Source: Ajuga chamaepitys (taxonomy: Eukaryota > Streptophyta > Magnoliopsida > Lamiales > Lamiaceae). From it: DNA of 64,000 nt. The notes beneath the pieces were generated by a model that did no database searches, was not told the origin of the DNA, and saw nothing but the letters and a program-made list of their open reading frames with translations. How positions within the stretch are numbered: position 1 is the stretch's first letter; each line of letters begins with the position of its first letter. This document shows positions 12,800 through 26,598 of this stretch, in pieces. The stretch spans positions 26,753,705 through 26,817,704 of the forward strand of contig OY282503.1 in the NCBI GenBank assembly GCA_958295605.1, written 5' to 3'. The position numbers and the translations under genes are program-made.

Positions 12800-15700
12800 C
12801 CAAGTACGCACAATGTGACCCGATTCGGCTTGTCGGATCAACAAGCACCAACTATTTGACTTCGTTCGACTTCACGAATCACTAAGGCTTGTCTTTGAAC
12901 CCAATTGACTTCTCGGATCAACAAGTCTTTCAATTGTCCCAATTCGGCTTCTCGGATCAACAAGTATCCATAACTTGATCCATTTATTTTACCAAGTCAC
13001 CAAGTACGCACAATGTGATCCAAGTCGGCTTCTTAGATCAACAAGCACCAACTATTTGACTCCGTTCGACTTAACGAATCATTAAGGCTTGTATTTGAAC
13101 CCAATTGACTTCTCGGATCAACAAGTCTTTCAATTGACCCAATTCGATTTCTGGTATCAACAAGTATCCATAACTTGATCCATTTGTTTTACCATGTCAC
13201 CAAGTACGCACAATGTGACCCAATTCGGCTTCTCGGATCAACAAGCACCAACTATTTGACTCCGTTCGACTTCACGAATCATTAAAGCTTGTATTTGAAC
13301 CCAATTGACTTCGCGGATCAACAAGTCTTTCAATTCACCCAATTCGGCTTCTCGGATCAACAAGTATCCATAACTTGATCCATTTGTTTTACCAAGTCAC
13401 CAAGTACGCACAATGTGACCCGATTCGGCTTCTCGAATCAACAAGCACCAACTATTTGACTCCGTTCGACTTCACGAATCATTAAGGCTTGTATTTGAAC
13501 CCAATTGACTTCTCGGATCAACAAGTCTTTCAATTGACCCAATTCGGCTTCTCGGATCAACAAGTATCCATAACTTGATCCGTTTGTTTTACCAAGTCAC
13601 CAAGTACGCACAATGTGACCCGATTCGGCTTGTCGGATCAACAAGCACCAACTATTTGACTTCGTTCGACTTCACGAATCACTAAGGCTTGTCTTTGAAC
13701 CCAATTGACTTCTCGGATCAACAAGTCTTTCAATTGTCCCAATTCGGCTTCTCGGATCAACAAGTATCCATAACTTGATCCATTTATTTTACCAAGTCAC
13801 CAAGTACGCACAATGTGATCCAAGTCGGCTTCTTAGATCAACAAGCACCAACTATTTGACTCCGTTCGACTTAACGAATCATTAAGGCTTGTATTTGAAC
13901 CCAATTGACTTCTCGGATCAACAAGTCTTTCAATTGACCCAATTCGATTTCTGGTATCAACAAGTATCCATAACTTGATCCATTTGTTTTACCATGTCAC
14001 CAAGTACGCACAATGTGACCCAATTCGGCTTCTCGGATCAACAAGCACCAACTATTTGACTCCGTTCGACTTCACGAATCATTAAAGCTTGTATTTGAAC
14101 CAAATTGACTTCGCGGATCAACAAGTCTTTCAATTCACCCAATTCGGCTTCTCGGATCAACAAGTATCCATAACTTGATCCATTTGTTTTACCAAGTCAC
14201 CAAGTACGCACAATGTGACCCGATTCGGCTTCTCGAATCAACAAGCACCAACTATTTGACTCCGTTCGACTTCACGAATCATTAAGGCTTGTATTTGAAC
14301 CCAATTGACTTCTCGGATCAACAAGTCTTTCAATTGACCCAATTCGGCTTCTCGGATCAACAAGTATCCATAACTTGATCCGTTTGTTTTACCAAGTCAC
14401 CAAGTACGCACAATGTGACCCGATTCGGCTTGTCGGATCAACAAGCACCAACTATTTGACTTCGTTCGACTTCACGAATCACTAAGGCTTGTCTTTGAAC
14501 CCAATTGACTTCTCGGATCAACAAGTCTTTCAATTGTCCCAATTCGGCTTCTCGGATCAACAAGTATCCATAACTTGATCCATTTATTTTACCAAGTCAC
14601 CAAGTACGCACAATGTGATCCAAGTCGGCTTCTTAGATCAACAAGCACCAACTATTTGACTCCGTTCGACTTAACGAATCATTAAGGCTTGTATTTGAAC
14701 CCAATTGACTTCTCGGATCAACAAGTCTTTCAATTGACCCAATTCGATTTCTGGTATCAACAAGTATCCATAACTTGATCCATTTGTTTTACCATGTCAC
14801 CAAGTACGCACAATGTGACCCAATTCGGCTTCTCGGATCAACAAGCACCAACTATTTGACTCCGTTCGACTTCACGAATCATTAAAGCTTGTATTTGAAC
14901 CCAATTGACTTCGCGGATCAACAAGTCTTTCAATTCACCCAATTCGGCTTCTCGGATCAACAAGTATCCATAACTTGATCCATTTGTTTTACCAAGTCAC
15001 CAAGTACGCACAATGTGATCCAATTCGACTTCTCGGATCAACAAGCACCAACTATTTGACTCCGTTCGACTTCACGAATCATTAAGGTTTGTATTTGAAC
15101 CCAATTGACTTCTCGGATCAACAAGTCTTTCAATTGACCCAATTCGGCTTCTCGGATCAACAAGTATCCATAACTTGATCCGTTTGTTTTACCAAGTCAC
15201 CAAGTACGCACAATGTGACCCGATTCGGCTTCTCGAATCAACAAGCACCAACTATTTGACTCCGTTCGACTTCACGAATCATTAAGGCTTGTCTTTGAAC
15301 CCAATTGACTTCTCGGATCAACAAGTCTTTAAATTGTCCCAATTCGGCTTCTCGGATCAACAAGTATCCATAACTTGATCCATTTATTTTGCCAAGTCAC
15401 CAAGTACGCACAATGTGATCCAATTCGGCTTCTCGGATCAACAAGCACCAACTATTTGACTTCATTCGATTTCACGAATCATTCAGGCTTGTATTTGAAC
15501 CCAATTGACTTCTCGGATCAACAAGTCTTTCAATTGACCCAATTCGGCTTCTGGGATCAACAAGTATCCATAACTTGATCCGTTTGTTTTACCAAGTCAC
15601 CAAGTACGCACAATGTGACCCAATTCGGCTTCTCGGATCAACAAGCACCAACTATTTGACTCCGTTCGACTTCACGAATCATTAAGGCTTGTCTTTGAGC

Positions 15701-15999
15701 CCAATTGACTTCTCGCATCAACAAGTCTTTCAATTGTCCCAATTCGGCTTCTCGGATCAACAAGTATCCATAACTTGATCCATTTGTTTTACCAAGTCAC
15801 CAAGTACGCACAATTTGATCCAATTCGGCTTCTCGGATCAACAAGCACCAACTATTTGACTTCGTTCGACTACACGAATCATTAAGGCTTGTCTTTGAAC
15901 CCAATTGACTTCTCGGATCAACAAGTCTTTCAATTGTCCCAATTCGTCTTCTCGGATCAACAAGTATCCATAACTTGATCCATTTATTTTACCAAGTCA
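12800..15999 (+). repeat. HOR block M-A-B-(L-M-A-B)x2-C-D-E-F-G, 16 monomers
   Basis: C at 12,600 jumps to M at 12,800. Two L-M-A-B units (13,400 and 14,200) follow before the order resumes with C-D-E-F-G. Private A at 14,102, 15,331 and 15,872 tie this block to 22,199-25,398 at an offset of 9,399. Confidence 0.8.
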
Positions 16000-17999
16000 C
16001 CTAGTACGCACAACGTGATCCAATTCGGCTTCTCGGATCAACAAGCACCAACTATTTGACTTCATTCGACTTCACGAATCATTAAGGCTTGTATTTGAAC
16101 CCAATTGACTTCTCGGATCAACAAGTCTTTCAATTCACCCAATTCGGCTTCTCGGATCAACAAGTATCCATAACTTGATCCATTTGTTTTACCAAGTCAC
16201 CAAGTACGCACAATGTGACCCGATTCGGCTTCTCGAATCAACAAGCACCAACTATTTGACTCCGTTCGACTTCACGAATCATTAAGGCTTGTATTTGAAC
16301 CCAATTGACTTCTCGGATCAACAAGTCTTTCAATTGACCCAATTCGGCTTCTCGGATCAACAAGTATCCATAACTTGATCCGTTTGTTTTACCAAGTCAC
16401 CAAGTACGCACAATGTGACCCGATTCGGCTTGTCGGATCAACAAGCACCAACTATTTGACTTCGTTCGACTTCACGAATCACTAAGGCTTGTCTTTGAAC
16501 CCAATTGACTTCTCGGATCAACAAGTCTTTCAATTGTCCCAATTCGGCTTCTCGGATCAACAAGTATCCATAACTTGATCCATTTATTTTACCAAGTCAC
16601 CAAGTACGCACAATGTGATCCAAGTCGGCTTCTTAGATCAACAAGCACCAACTATTTGACTCCGTTCGACTTAACGAATCATTAAGGCTTGTATTTGAAC
16701 CCAATTGACTTCTCGGATCAACAAGTCTTTCAATTGACCCAATTCGATTTCTGGTATCAACAAGTATCCATAACTTGATCCATTTGTTTTACCATGTCAC
16801 CAAGTACGCACAATGTGACCCAATTCGGCTTCTCGGATCAACAAGCACCAACTATTTGACTCCGTTCGACTTCACGAATCATTAAAGCTTGTATTTGAAC
16901 CCAATTGACTTCGCGGATCAACAAGTCTTTCAATTCACCCAATTCGGCTTCTCGGATCAACAAGTATCCATAACTTGATCCATTTGTTTTACCAAGTCAC
17001 CAAGTACGCACAATGTGATCCAATTCGACTTCTCGGATCAACAAGCACCAACTATTTGACTCCGTTCGACTTCACGAATCATTAAGGTTTGTATTTGAAC
17101 CCAATTGACTTCTCGGATCAACAAGTCTTTCAATTGACCCAATTCGGCTTCTCGGATCAACAAGTATCCATAACTTGATCCGTTTGTTTTACCAAGTCAC
17201 CAAGTACGCACAATGTGACCCGATTCGGCTTCTCGAATCAACAAGCACCAACTATTTGACTCCGTTCGACTTCACGAATCATTAAGGCTTGTCTTTGAAC
17301 CCAATTGACTTCTCGGATCAACAAGTCTTTCAATTGTCCCAATTCGGCTTCTCGGATCAACAAGTATCCATAACTTGATCCATTTATTTTGCCAAGTCAC
17401 CAAGTACGCACAATGTGATCCAATTCGGCTTCTCGGATCAACAAGCACCAACTATTTGACTTCATTCGATTTCACGAATCATTCAGGCTTGTATTTGAAC
17501 CCAATTGACTTCTCGGATCAACAAGTCTTTCAATTGACCCAATTCGGCTTCTGGGATCAACAAGTATCCATAACTTGATCCGTTTGTTTTACCAAGTCAC
17601 CAAGTACGCACAATGTGACCCAATTCGGCTTCTCGGATCAACAAGCACCAACTATTTGACTCCGTTCGACTTCACGAATCATTAAGGCTTGTCTTTGAGC
17701 CCAATTGACTTCTCGCATCAACAAGTCTTTCAATTGTCCCAATTCGGCTTCTCGGATCAACAAGTATCCATAACTTGATCCATTTGTTTTACCAAGTCAC
17801 CAAGTACGCACAATTTGATCCAATTCGGCTTCTCGGATCAACAAGCACCAACTATTTGACTTCGTTCGACTTCACGAATCATTAAGGCTTGTCTTTGAAC
17901 CCAATTGACTTCTCGGATCAACAAGTCTTTCAATTGTCCCAATTCGGCTTCTCGGATCAACAAGTATCCATAACTTGATCCATTTATTTTACCAAGTCA
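16000..17999 (+). repeat. Second copy of the shortened (H/B)-L-M-A-B-C-D-E-F-G HOR
   Basis: The same ten-monomer order and the same H/B hybrid as 8401-10,400. It differs in the D-E part: tttgcc near 17,390 and cgattt near 17,468 match 15,390 and 15,469 rather than the sister copy. This suggests local conversion from the block just upstream. Confidence 0.78.
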
Positions 18000-18198
18000 C
18001 CAAGACGCACAACGTGATCCAATTCGGCTTCTCGGATCAACAAGCACCAACAATTTGACTTCATTCGACTTCACGAATCATTAAGGCTTGTATTTGAACC
18101 CAATTGACTTCTCGGATCAACAAGTCTTTCAATTGACCCAATTCGGCTTCTGGGATCAACAAGTATCCATAACTTGATCCGTTTGTTTTACCAAGTCA
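18000..18198 (+). repeat. 199-bp H monomer, second copy of the deletion marker
   Basis: The same missing base (after 18,004) and the same caacaattt as the monomer at 10,401, 7,599 bp upstream. Two independent identical deletions are less likely than duplication. Confidence 0.92.
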
Positions 18199-21198
18199 CC
18201 AAGTACGCACAATGTGACCCAATTCGGCTTCTCGGATCAACAAGCACCAACTATTTGACTCCGTTCGACTTCACGAATCATTAAGGGTTGTCTTTGAGCC
18301 CAATTGACTTCTCGCATCAACAAGTCTTTCAATTGTCCCAATTCGGCTTCTCGAATCAACAAGTATCCATAACATGATCCATTTGTTTTACCAAGTCACC
18401 AAGTACGCACAATGTGATCCAATTCGGCTTCTCGGATCAACAAGCACCAACTATTTGACTTCGTTCGACTTCACAAATCATTAAGGCTTGTATTGGAACC
18501 GAATTGACTTCTCGGATCAACAAGTCTTTCAATTGACCCAATTCGGCTTCTCGGATCAACAAGTATCCATAACTTGATCCGTTTGTTTTACCAAGTCACC
18601 AAGTACGCACAATGTGACCCGATTCGGCTTCTCGAATCAACAAGCACCAACTATTTGACTCCGTTCGACTTCACGAATCATTAAGGCTTGTATTTGAACC
18701 CAATTGACTTCTCGGATCAACAAGTCTTTCAATTGACCCAATTCGGCTTCTCGGATCAACAAGTATCCATAACTTGATCCGTTTGTTTTACCAAGTCACC
18801 AAGTACGCACAATGTGACCCGATTCGGCTTGTCGGATCAACAAGCACCAACTATTTGACTTCGTTCGACTTCACGAATCACTAAGGCTTGTCTTTGAACC
18901 CAATTGACTTCTCGGATCAACAAGTCTTTCAATTGTCCCAATTCGGCTTCTCGGATCAACAAGTATTCATAACTTGATCCATTTATTTTACCAAGTCACC
19001 AAGTACGCACAATGTGATCCAAGTCGGCTTCTTAGATCAACAAGCACCAACTATTTGACTCCGTTCGACTTAACGAATCATTAAGGCTTGTATTTGAACC
19101 CAATTGACTTCTCGGATCAACAAGTCTTTCAATTGACCCAATTCGATTTCTGGTATCAACAAGTATCCATAACTTGATCCATTTGTTTTACCATGTCACC
19201 AAGTACGCACAATGTGACCCAATTCGGCTTCTCGGATCAACAAGCACCAACTATTTGACTCCGTTCGACTTCACGAATCATTAAAGCTTGTATTTGAACC
19301 CAATTGACTTCGCGGATCAACAAGTCTTTCAATTCACCCAATTCGGCTTCTCGGATCAACAAGTATCCATAACTTGATCCATTTGTTTTACCAAGTCACC
19401 AAGTACGCACAATGTGACCCGATTCGGCTTCTCGAATCAACAAGCACCAACTATTTGACTCCGTTCGACTTCACGAATCATTAAGGCTTGTATTTGAACC
19501 CAATTGACTTCTCGGATCAACAAGTCTTTCAATTGACCCAATTCGGCTTCTCGGATCAACAAGTATCCATAACTTGATCCGTTTATTTTACCAAGTCACC
19601 AAGTACGCACAATGTGACCCGATTCGGCTTGTCGGATCAACAAGCACCAACTATTTGACTTCGTTCGACTTCACGAATCACTAAGGCTTGTCTTTGAACC
19701 CAATTGACTTCTCGGATCAACAAGTCTTTCAATTGTCCCAATTCGGCTTCTCGGATCAACAAGTATCCATAACTTGATCCATTTATTTTACCAAGTCACC
19801 AAGTACGCACAATGTGATCCAAGTCGGCTTCTTAGATCAACAAGCACCAACTATTTGACTCCGTTCGACTTAACGAATCATTAAGGCTTGTATTTGAACC
19901 CAATTGACTTCTCGGATCAACAAGTCTTTCAATTGACCCAATTCGATTTCTGGTATCAACAAGTATCCATAACTTGATCCATTTGTTTTACCATGTCACC
20001 AAGTACGCACAATGTGACCCAATTCGGCTTCTCGGATCAACAAGCACCAACTATTTGACTCCGTTCGACTTCACGAATCATTAAAGCTTGTATTTGAACC
20101 CAATTGACTTCGCGGATCAACAAGTCTTTCAATTCACCCAATTCGGCTTCTCGGATCAACAAGTATCCATAACTTGATCCATTTGTTTTACCAAGTCACC
20201 AAGTACGCACAATGTGATCCAATTCGACTTCTCGGATCAACAAGCACCAACTATTTGACTCCGTTCGACTTCACGAATCATTAAGGTTTGTATTTGAACC
20301 CAATTGACTTCTCGGATCAACAAGTTTTTCAATTGACCCAATTCGGCTTCTCGGATCAACAAGTATCCATAACTTGATCCGTTTGTTTTACCAAGTCACC
20401 AAGTACGCACAATGTGACCCGATTCGGCTTCTCGAATCAACAAGCACCAACTATTTGACTCCGTTCGACTTCACGAATCATTAAGGCTTGTCTTTGAACC
20501 CAATTGACTTCTCGGATCAACAAGTCTTTCAATTGTCCCAATTCGGCTTCTCGGATCAACAAGTATCCATAACTTGATCCATTTATTTTACCAAGTCACC
20601 AAGTACGCACAATGTGATCCAATTCGGCTTCTCGGATCAACAAGCACCAACTATTTGACTTCATTCGACTTCACGAATCATTCAGGCTTGTATTTGAACC
20701 CAATTGACTTCTCGGATCAACAAGTCTTTCAATTGACCCAATTCGGCTTCTGGGATCAACAAGTATCCATAACTTGATCCGTTTATTTTACAAAGTCACC
20801 AAGTACGCACAATGTGACCCAATTCGGCTTCTCGGATCAACAAGCACCAACTATTTGACTCCGTTCGACTTCACGAATCATTAAGGCTTGTCTTTGAGCC
20901 CAATTGACTTCTCGCATCAACAAGTCTTTCAATTGTCCCAATTCGGCTTCTCGGATCAACAAGTATCCATAACTTGATCCATTTGTTTTACCAAGTCACC
21001 AAGTACGCACAATTTGATCCAATTCGGCTTCTCGGATCAACAAGCACCAACTATTTGACTTCGTTCGACTTCACGAATCATTAAGGCTTGTCTTTGAACC
21101 CAATTGACTTCTCGGATCAACAAGTCTTTCAATTGTCCCAATTCGGCTTCTCGGATCAACAAGTATCCATAACTTGATCCATTTATTTTACCAAGTCA
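18199..21198 (+). repeat. HOR block I-J-L-M-A-B-L-M-A-B-C-D-E-F-G
   Basis: Follows the order of 10,600-12,799 up to C (20,199), then continues D-E-F-G instead of jumping to M. Private T at 18,967, T at 20,326, and A at 20,785 with A at 20,792 match the 2.6-4.6 kb block. Confidence 0.8.
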
Positions 21199-24100
21199 CC
21201 TAGTACGCACAACGTGATCCAATTCGGCTTCTCGGATCAACAAGCACCAACTATTTGACTTCATTCGACTTCACGAATCATTAAGGCTTGTATTTGAACC
21301 CAATTGACTTCTCGGATCAACAAGTCTTTCAATTGACCCAATTCGGCTTCTGGGATCAACAAGTATCCATAACTTGATCCGTTTGTTTTACCAAGTCACC
21401 AAGTACGCACAATGTGACCCAATTCGGCTTCTCGGATCAACAAGCACCAACTATTTGACTCCGTTCGACTTCACGAATCATTAAGGGTTGTCTTTGAGCC
21501 CAATTGACTTCTCGCATCAACAAGTCTTTCAATTGTCCCAATTCGGCTTCTCGGATCAACAAGTATCCATAACATGATCCATTTGTTTTACCAAGTCACC
21601 AAGTACGCACAATGTGATCCAATTCGGCTTCTCGGATCAACAAGCACCAACTATTTGACTTCGTTCGACTTCACAAATCATTAAGGCTTGTATTTGAACC
21701 CAATTGACTTCTCGGATCAACAAGTCTTTCAATTGACCCAATTCGGCTTCTCGGATCAACAAGTATCCATAACTTGATCCGTTTGTTTTACCAAGTCACC
21801 AAGTACGCACAATGTGACCCGATTTGGCTTCTCGGATCAACAAGCACCAACTATTTGACTCCGTTCGACTTCACGAATCATTCAGGCTTGTATTTGAACC
21901 CAATTAACTTCTCGGATCAACAAGTCTTTCAATTGACCCAATTCGGCTTCTCGGATCAACAAGTATCCATAACTTGATCCGTTTGTTTTACCAAGTCACC
22001 AAGTACGCACAATGTGACCCGATTCGGCTTCTCGAATCAACAAGCACCAACTATTTGACTTCGTTCGGCTTCACGAATCATTAAGGCTTGTATTTGAACC
22101 CAATTGACTTCTCGGATCAACAAGTCTTTCAATTGACCCAATTCGGCTTCTCGGATCAACAAGTATCCATAACTTGATCCGTTTGTTTTACCAAGTCACC
22201 AAGTACGCACAATGTGACCCGATTCGGCTTGTCGGATCAACAAGCACCAACTATTTGACTTCGTTCGACTTCACGAATCACTAAGGCTTGTCTTTGAACC
22301 CAATTGACTTCTCGGATCAACAAGTCTTTCAATTGTCCCAATTCGGCTTCTCGGATCAACAAGTATCCATAACTTGATCCATTTATTTTACCAAGTCACC
22401 AAGTACGCACAATGTGATCCAAGTCGGCTTCTTAGATCAACAAGCACCAACTATTTGACTCCGTTCGACTTAACGAATCATTAAGGCTTGTATTTGAACC
22501 CAATTGACTTCTCGGATCAACAAGTCTTTCAATTGACCCAATTCGATTTCTGGTATCAACAAGTATCCATAACTTGATCCATTTGTTTTACCATGTCACC
22601 AAGTACGCACAATGTGACCCAATTCGGCTTCTCGGATCAACAAGCACCAACTATTTGACTCCGTTCGACTTCACGAATCATTAAAGCTTGTATTTGAACC
22701 CAATTGACTTCGCGGATCAACAAGTCTTTCAATTCACCCAATTCGGCTTCTCGGATCAACAAGTATCCATAACTTGATCCATTTGTTTTACCAAGTCACC
22801 AAGTACGCACAATGTGACCCGATTCGGCTTCTCGAATCAACAAGCACCAACTATTTGACTCCGTTCGACTTCACGAATCATTAAGGCTTGTATTTGAACC
22901 CAATTGACTTCTCGGATCAACAAGTCTTTCAATTGACCCAATTCGGCTTCTCGGATCAACAAGTATCCATAACTTGATCCGTTTGTTTTACCAAGTCACC
23001 AAGTACGCACAATGTGACCCGATTCGGCTTGTCGGATCAACAAGCACCAACTATTTGACTTCGTTCGACTTCACGAATCACTAAGGCTTGTCTTTGAACC
23101 CAATTGACTTCTCGGATCAACAAGTCTTTCAATTGTCCCAATTCGGCTTCTCGGATCAACAAGTATCCATAACTTGATCCATTTATTTTACCAAGTCACC
23201 AAGTACGCACAATGTGATCCAAGTCGGCTTCTTAGATCAACAAGCACCAACTATTTGACTCCGTTCGACTTAACGAATCATTAAGGCTTGTATTTGAACC
23301 CAATTGACTTCTCGGATCAACAAGTCTTTCAATTGACCCAATTCGATTTCTGGTATCAACAAGTATCCATAACTTGATCCATTTGTTTTACCATGTCACC
23401 AAGTACGCACAATGTGACCCAATTCGGCTTCTCGGATCAACAAGCACCAACTATTTGACTCCGTTCGACTTCACGAATCATTAAAGCTTGTATTTGAACC
23501 AAATTGACTTCGCGGATCAACAAGTCTTTCAATTCACCCAATTCGGCTTCTCGGATCAACAAGTATCCATAACTTGATCCATTTGTTTTACCAAGTCACC
23601 AAGTACGCACAATGTGACCCGATTCGGCTTCTCGAATCAACAAGCACCAACTATTTGACTCCGTTCGACTTCACGAATCATTAAGGCTTGTATTTGAACC
23701 CAATTGACTTCTCGGATCAACAAGTCTTTCAATTGACCCAATTCGGCTTCTCGGATCAACAAGTATCCATAACTTGATCCGTTTGTTTTACCAAGTCACC
23801 AAGTACGCACAATGTGACCCGATTCGGCTTGTCGGATCAACAAGCACCAACTATTTGACTTCGTTCGACTTCACGAATCACTAAGGCTTGTCTTTGAACC
23901 CAATTGACTTCTCGGATCAACAAGTCTTTCAATTGTCCCAATTCGGCTTCTCGGATCAACAAGTATCCATAACTTGATCCATTTATTTTACCAAGTCACC
24001 AAGTACGCACAATGTGATCCAAGTCGGCTTCTTAGATCAACAAGCACCAACTATTTGACTCCGTTCGACTTAACGAATCATTAAGGCTTGTATTTGAACC

Positions 24101-25398
24101 CAATTGACTTCTCGGATCAACAAGTCTTTCAATTGACCCAATTCGATTTCTGGTATCAACAAGTATCCATAACTTGATCCATTTGTTTTACCATGTCACC
24201 AAGTACGCACAATGTGACCCAATTCGGCTTCTCGGATCAACAAGCACCAACTATTTGACTCCGTTCGACTTCACGAATCATTAAAGCTTGTATTTGAACC
24301 CAATTGACTTCGCGGATCAACAAGTCTTTCAATTCACCCAATTCGGCTTCTCGGATCAACAAGTATCCATAACTTGATCCATTTGTTTTACCAAGTCACC
24401 AAGTACGCACAATGTGATCCAATTCGACTTCTCGGATCAACAAGCACCAACTATTTGACTCCGTTCGACTTCACGAATCATTAAGGTTTGTATTTGAACC
24501 CAATTGACTTCTCGGATCAACAAGTCTTTCAATTGACCCAATTCGGCTTCTCGGATCAACAAGTATCCATAACTTGATCCGTTTGTTTTACCAAGTCACC
24601 AAGTACGCACAATGTGACCCGATTCGGCTTCTCGAATCAACAAGCACCAACTATTTGACTCCGTTCGACTTCACGAATCATTAAGGCTTGTCTTTGAACC
24701 CAATTGACTTCTCGGATCAACAAGTCTTTAAATTGTCCCAATTCGGCTTCTCGGATCAACAAGTATCCATAACTTGATCCATTTATTTTGCCAAGTCACC
24801 AAGTACGCACAATGTGATCCAATTCGGCTTCTCGGATCAACAAGCACCAACTATTTGACTTCATTCGATTTCACGAATCATTCAGGCTTGTATTTGAACC
24901 CAATTGACTTCTCGGATCAACAAGTCTTTCAATTGACCCAATTCGGCTTCTGGGATCAACAAGTATCCATAACTTGATCCGTTTGTTTTACCAAGTCACC
25001 AAGTACGCACAATGTGACCCAATTCGGCTTCTCGGATCAACAAGCACCAACTATTTGACTCCGTTCGACTTCACGAATCATTAAGGCTTGTCTTTGAGCC
25101 CAATTGACTTCTCGCATCAACAAGTCTTTCAATTGTCCCAATTCGGCTTCTCGGATCAACAAGTATCCATAACTTGATCCATTTGTTTTACCAAGTCACC
25201 AAGTACGCACAATTTGATCCAATTCGGCTTCTCGGATCAACAAGCACCAACTATTTGACTTCGTTCGACTACACGAATCATTAAGGCTTGTCTTTGAACC
25301 CAATTGACTTCTCGGATCAACAAGTCTTTCAATTGTCCCAATTCGTCTTCTCGGATCAACAAGTATCCATAACTTGATCCATTTATTTTACCAAGTCA
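21199..25398 (+). repeat. HOR block H to B, then (L-M-A-B)x2, then C-D-E-F-G, 21 monomers
   Basis: The longest single pass: the 13-mer expanded by two extra L-M-A-B units, giving three consecutive tetramers at 21,999, 22,799 and 23,599. Private markers (A at 23,501, 24,730 and 25,271) match the 6.5-8.3 kb and 14.1-15.9 kb blocks. Confidence 0.82.
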
Positions 25399-26598
25399 CC
25401 TAGTACGCACAACGTGATCCAATTCGGCTTCTCGGATCAACAAGCACCAACTATTTGACTTCATTCGACTTCACGAATCATTAAGGCTTGTATTTGAACC
25501 CAATTGACTTCTCGGATCAACAAGTCTTTCAATTGACCCAATTCGGCTTCTGGGATCAACAAGTATCCATAACTTGATCCGTTTGTTTTACCAAGTCACC
25601 AAGTACGCACAATGTGATCCAATTCGGCTTCTCGGATCAACAAGTACCAACTATTTGACTCCGTTCGACTTCACGAATCATTAAGGGTTGTCTTTGAGCC
25701 CAATTGACTTCTCGCATCAACAAGTCTTTCAATTGTCCCAATTCGGCTTCTCGGATCAACAAGTATCCATAACATGATCCATTTGTTTTACCAAGTCACC
25801 AAGTACGCACAATGTGATCCAATTCGGCTTCTCGGATCAACAAGCACCAACTATTTGACTTCGTTCGACTTCACAAATCATTAAGGCTTGTATTTGAACC
25901 CAATTGACTTCTCGGATCAACAAGTCTTTCAATTGACCCAATTCGGCTTCTCGGATCAACAAGTATCCATAACTTGATCCGTTTGTTTTACCAAGTCACC
26001 AAGTACGCACAATGTGACCCGATTCGGCTTCTCGGATCAACAAGCACCAACTATTTGACTCCGTTCGACTTCACGAATCATTCAGGCTTGTATTTGAACC
26101 CAATTGACTTCTCGGATCAACAAGTCTTTCAATTGACCCAATTCGGCTTCTCGGATCAACAAGTATCCATAACTTGATCCGTTTGTTTTACCAAGTCACC
26201 AAGTACGCATAATGTGACCCGATTCGGCTTCTCGAATCAACAAGCACCAACTATTTGACTCCGTTCGACTTCACGAATCATTAAGGCTTGTATTTGAACC
26301 CAATTGACTTCTCGGATCAACAAGTCTTTCAATTGACCCAATTCGGCTTCTCGGATCAACAAGTATCCATAACTTGATCCGTTTGTTTTACCAAGTCACC
26401 AAGTACGCACAATGTGACCCGATTCGGCTTGTCAGATCAACAAGCACCAACTATTTGACTTCGTTCGACTTCACGAATCACTAAGGCTTGTCTTTGAACC
26501 CAATTGACTTCTCGGATCAACAAGTCTTTCAATTGTCCCAATTCGGCTTCTCGGGTCAACAAGTATCCATAACTTGATCCGTTTGTTTTACCAAGTCA
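25399..26598 (+). repeat. HOR segment H-I-J-K-L-M before the divergent domain
   Basis: Canonical order. The M at 26,399 is a hybrid: it starts as M (ttgtc, cactaagg, gtctttg) but ends with cgggtcaac and ccgtttg, features of O/Q types. It marks the entry into the divergent domain. Confidence 0.78.
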
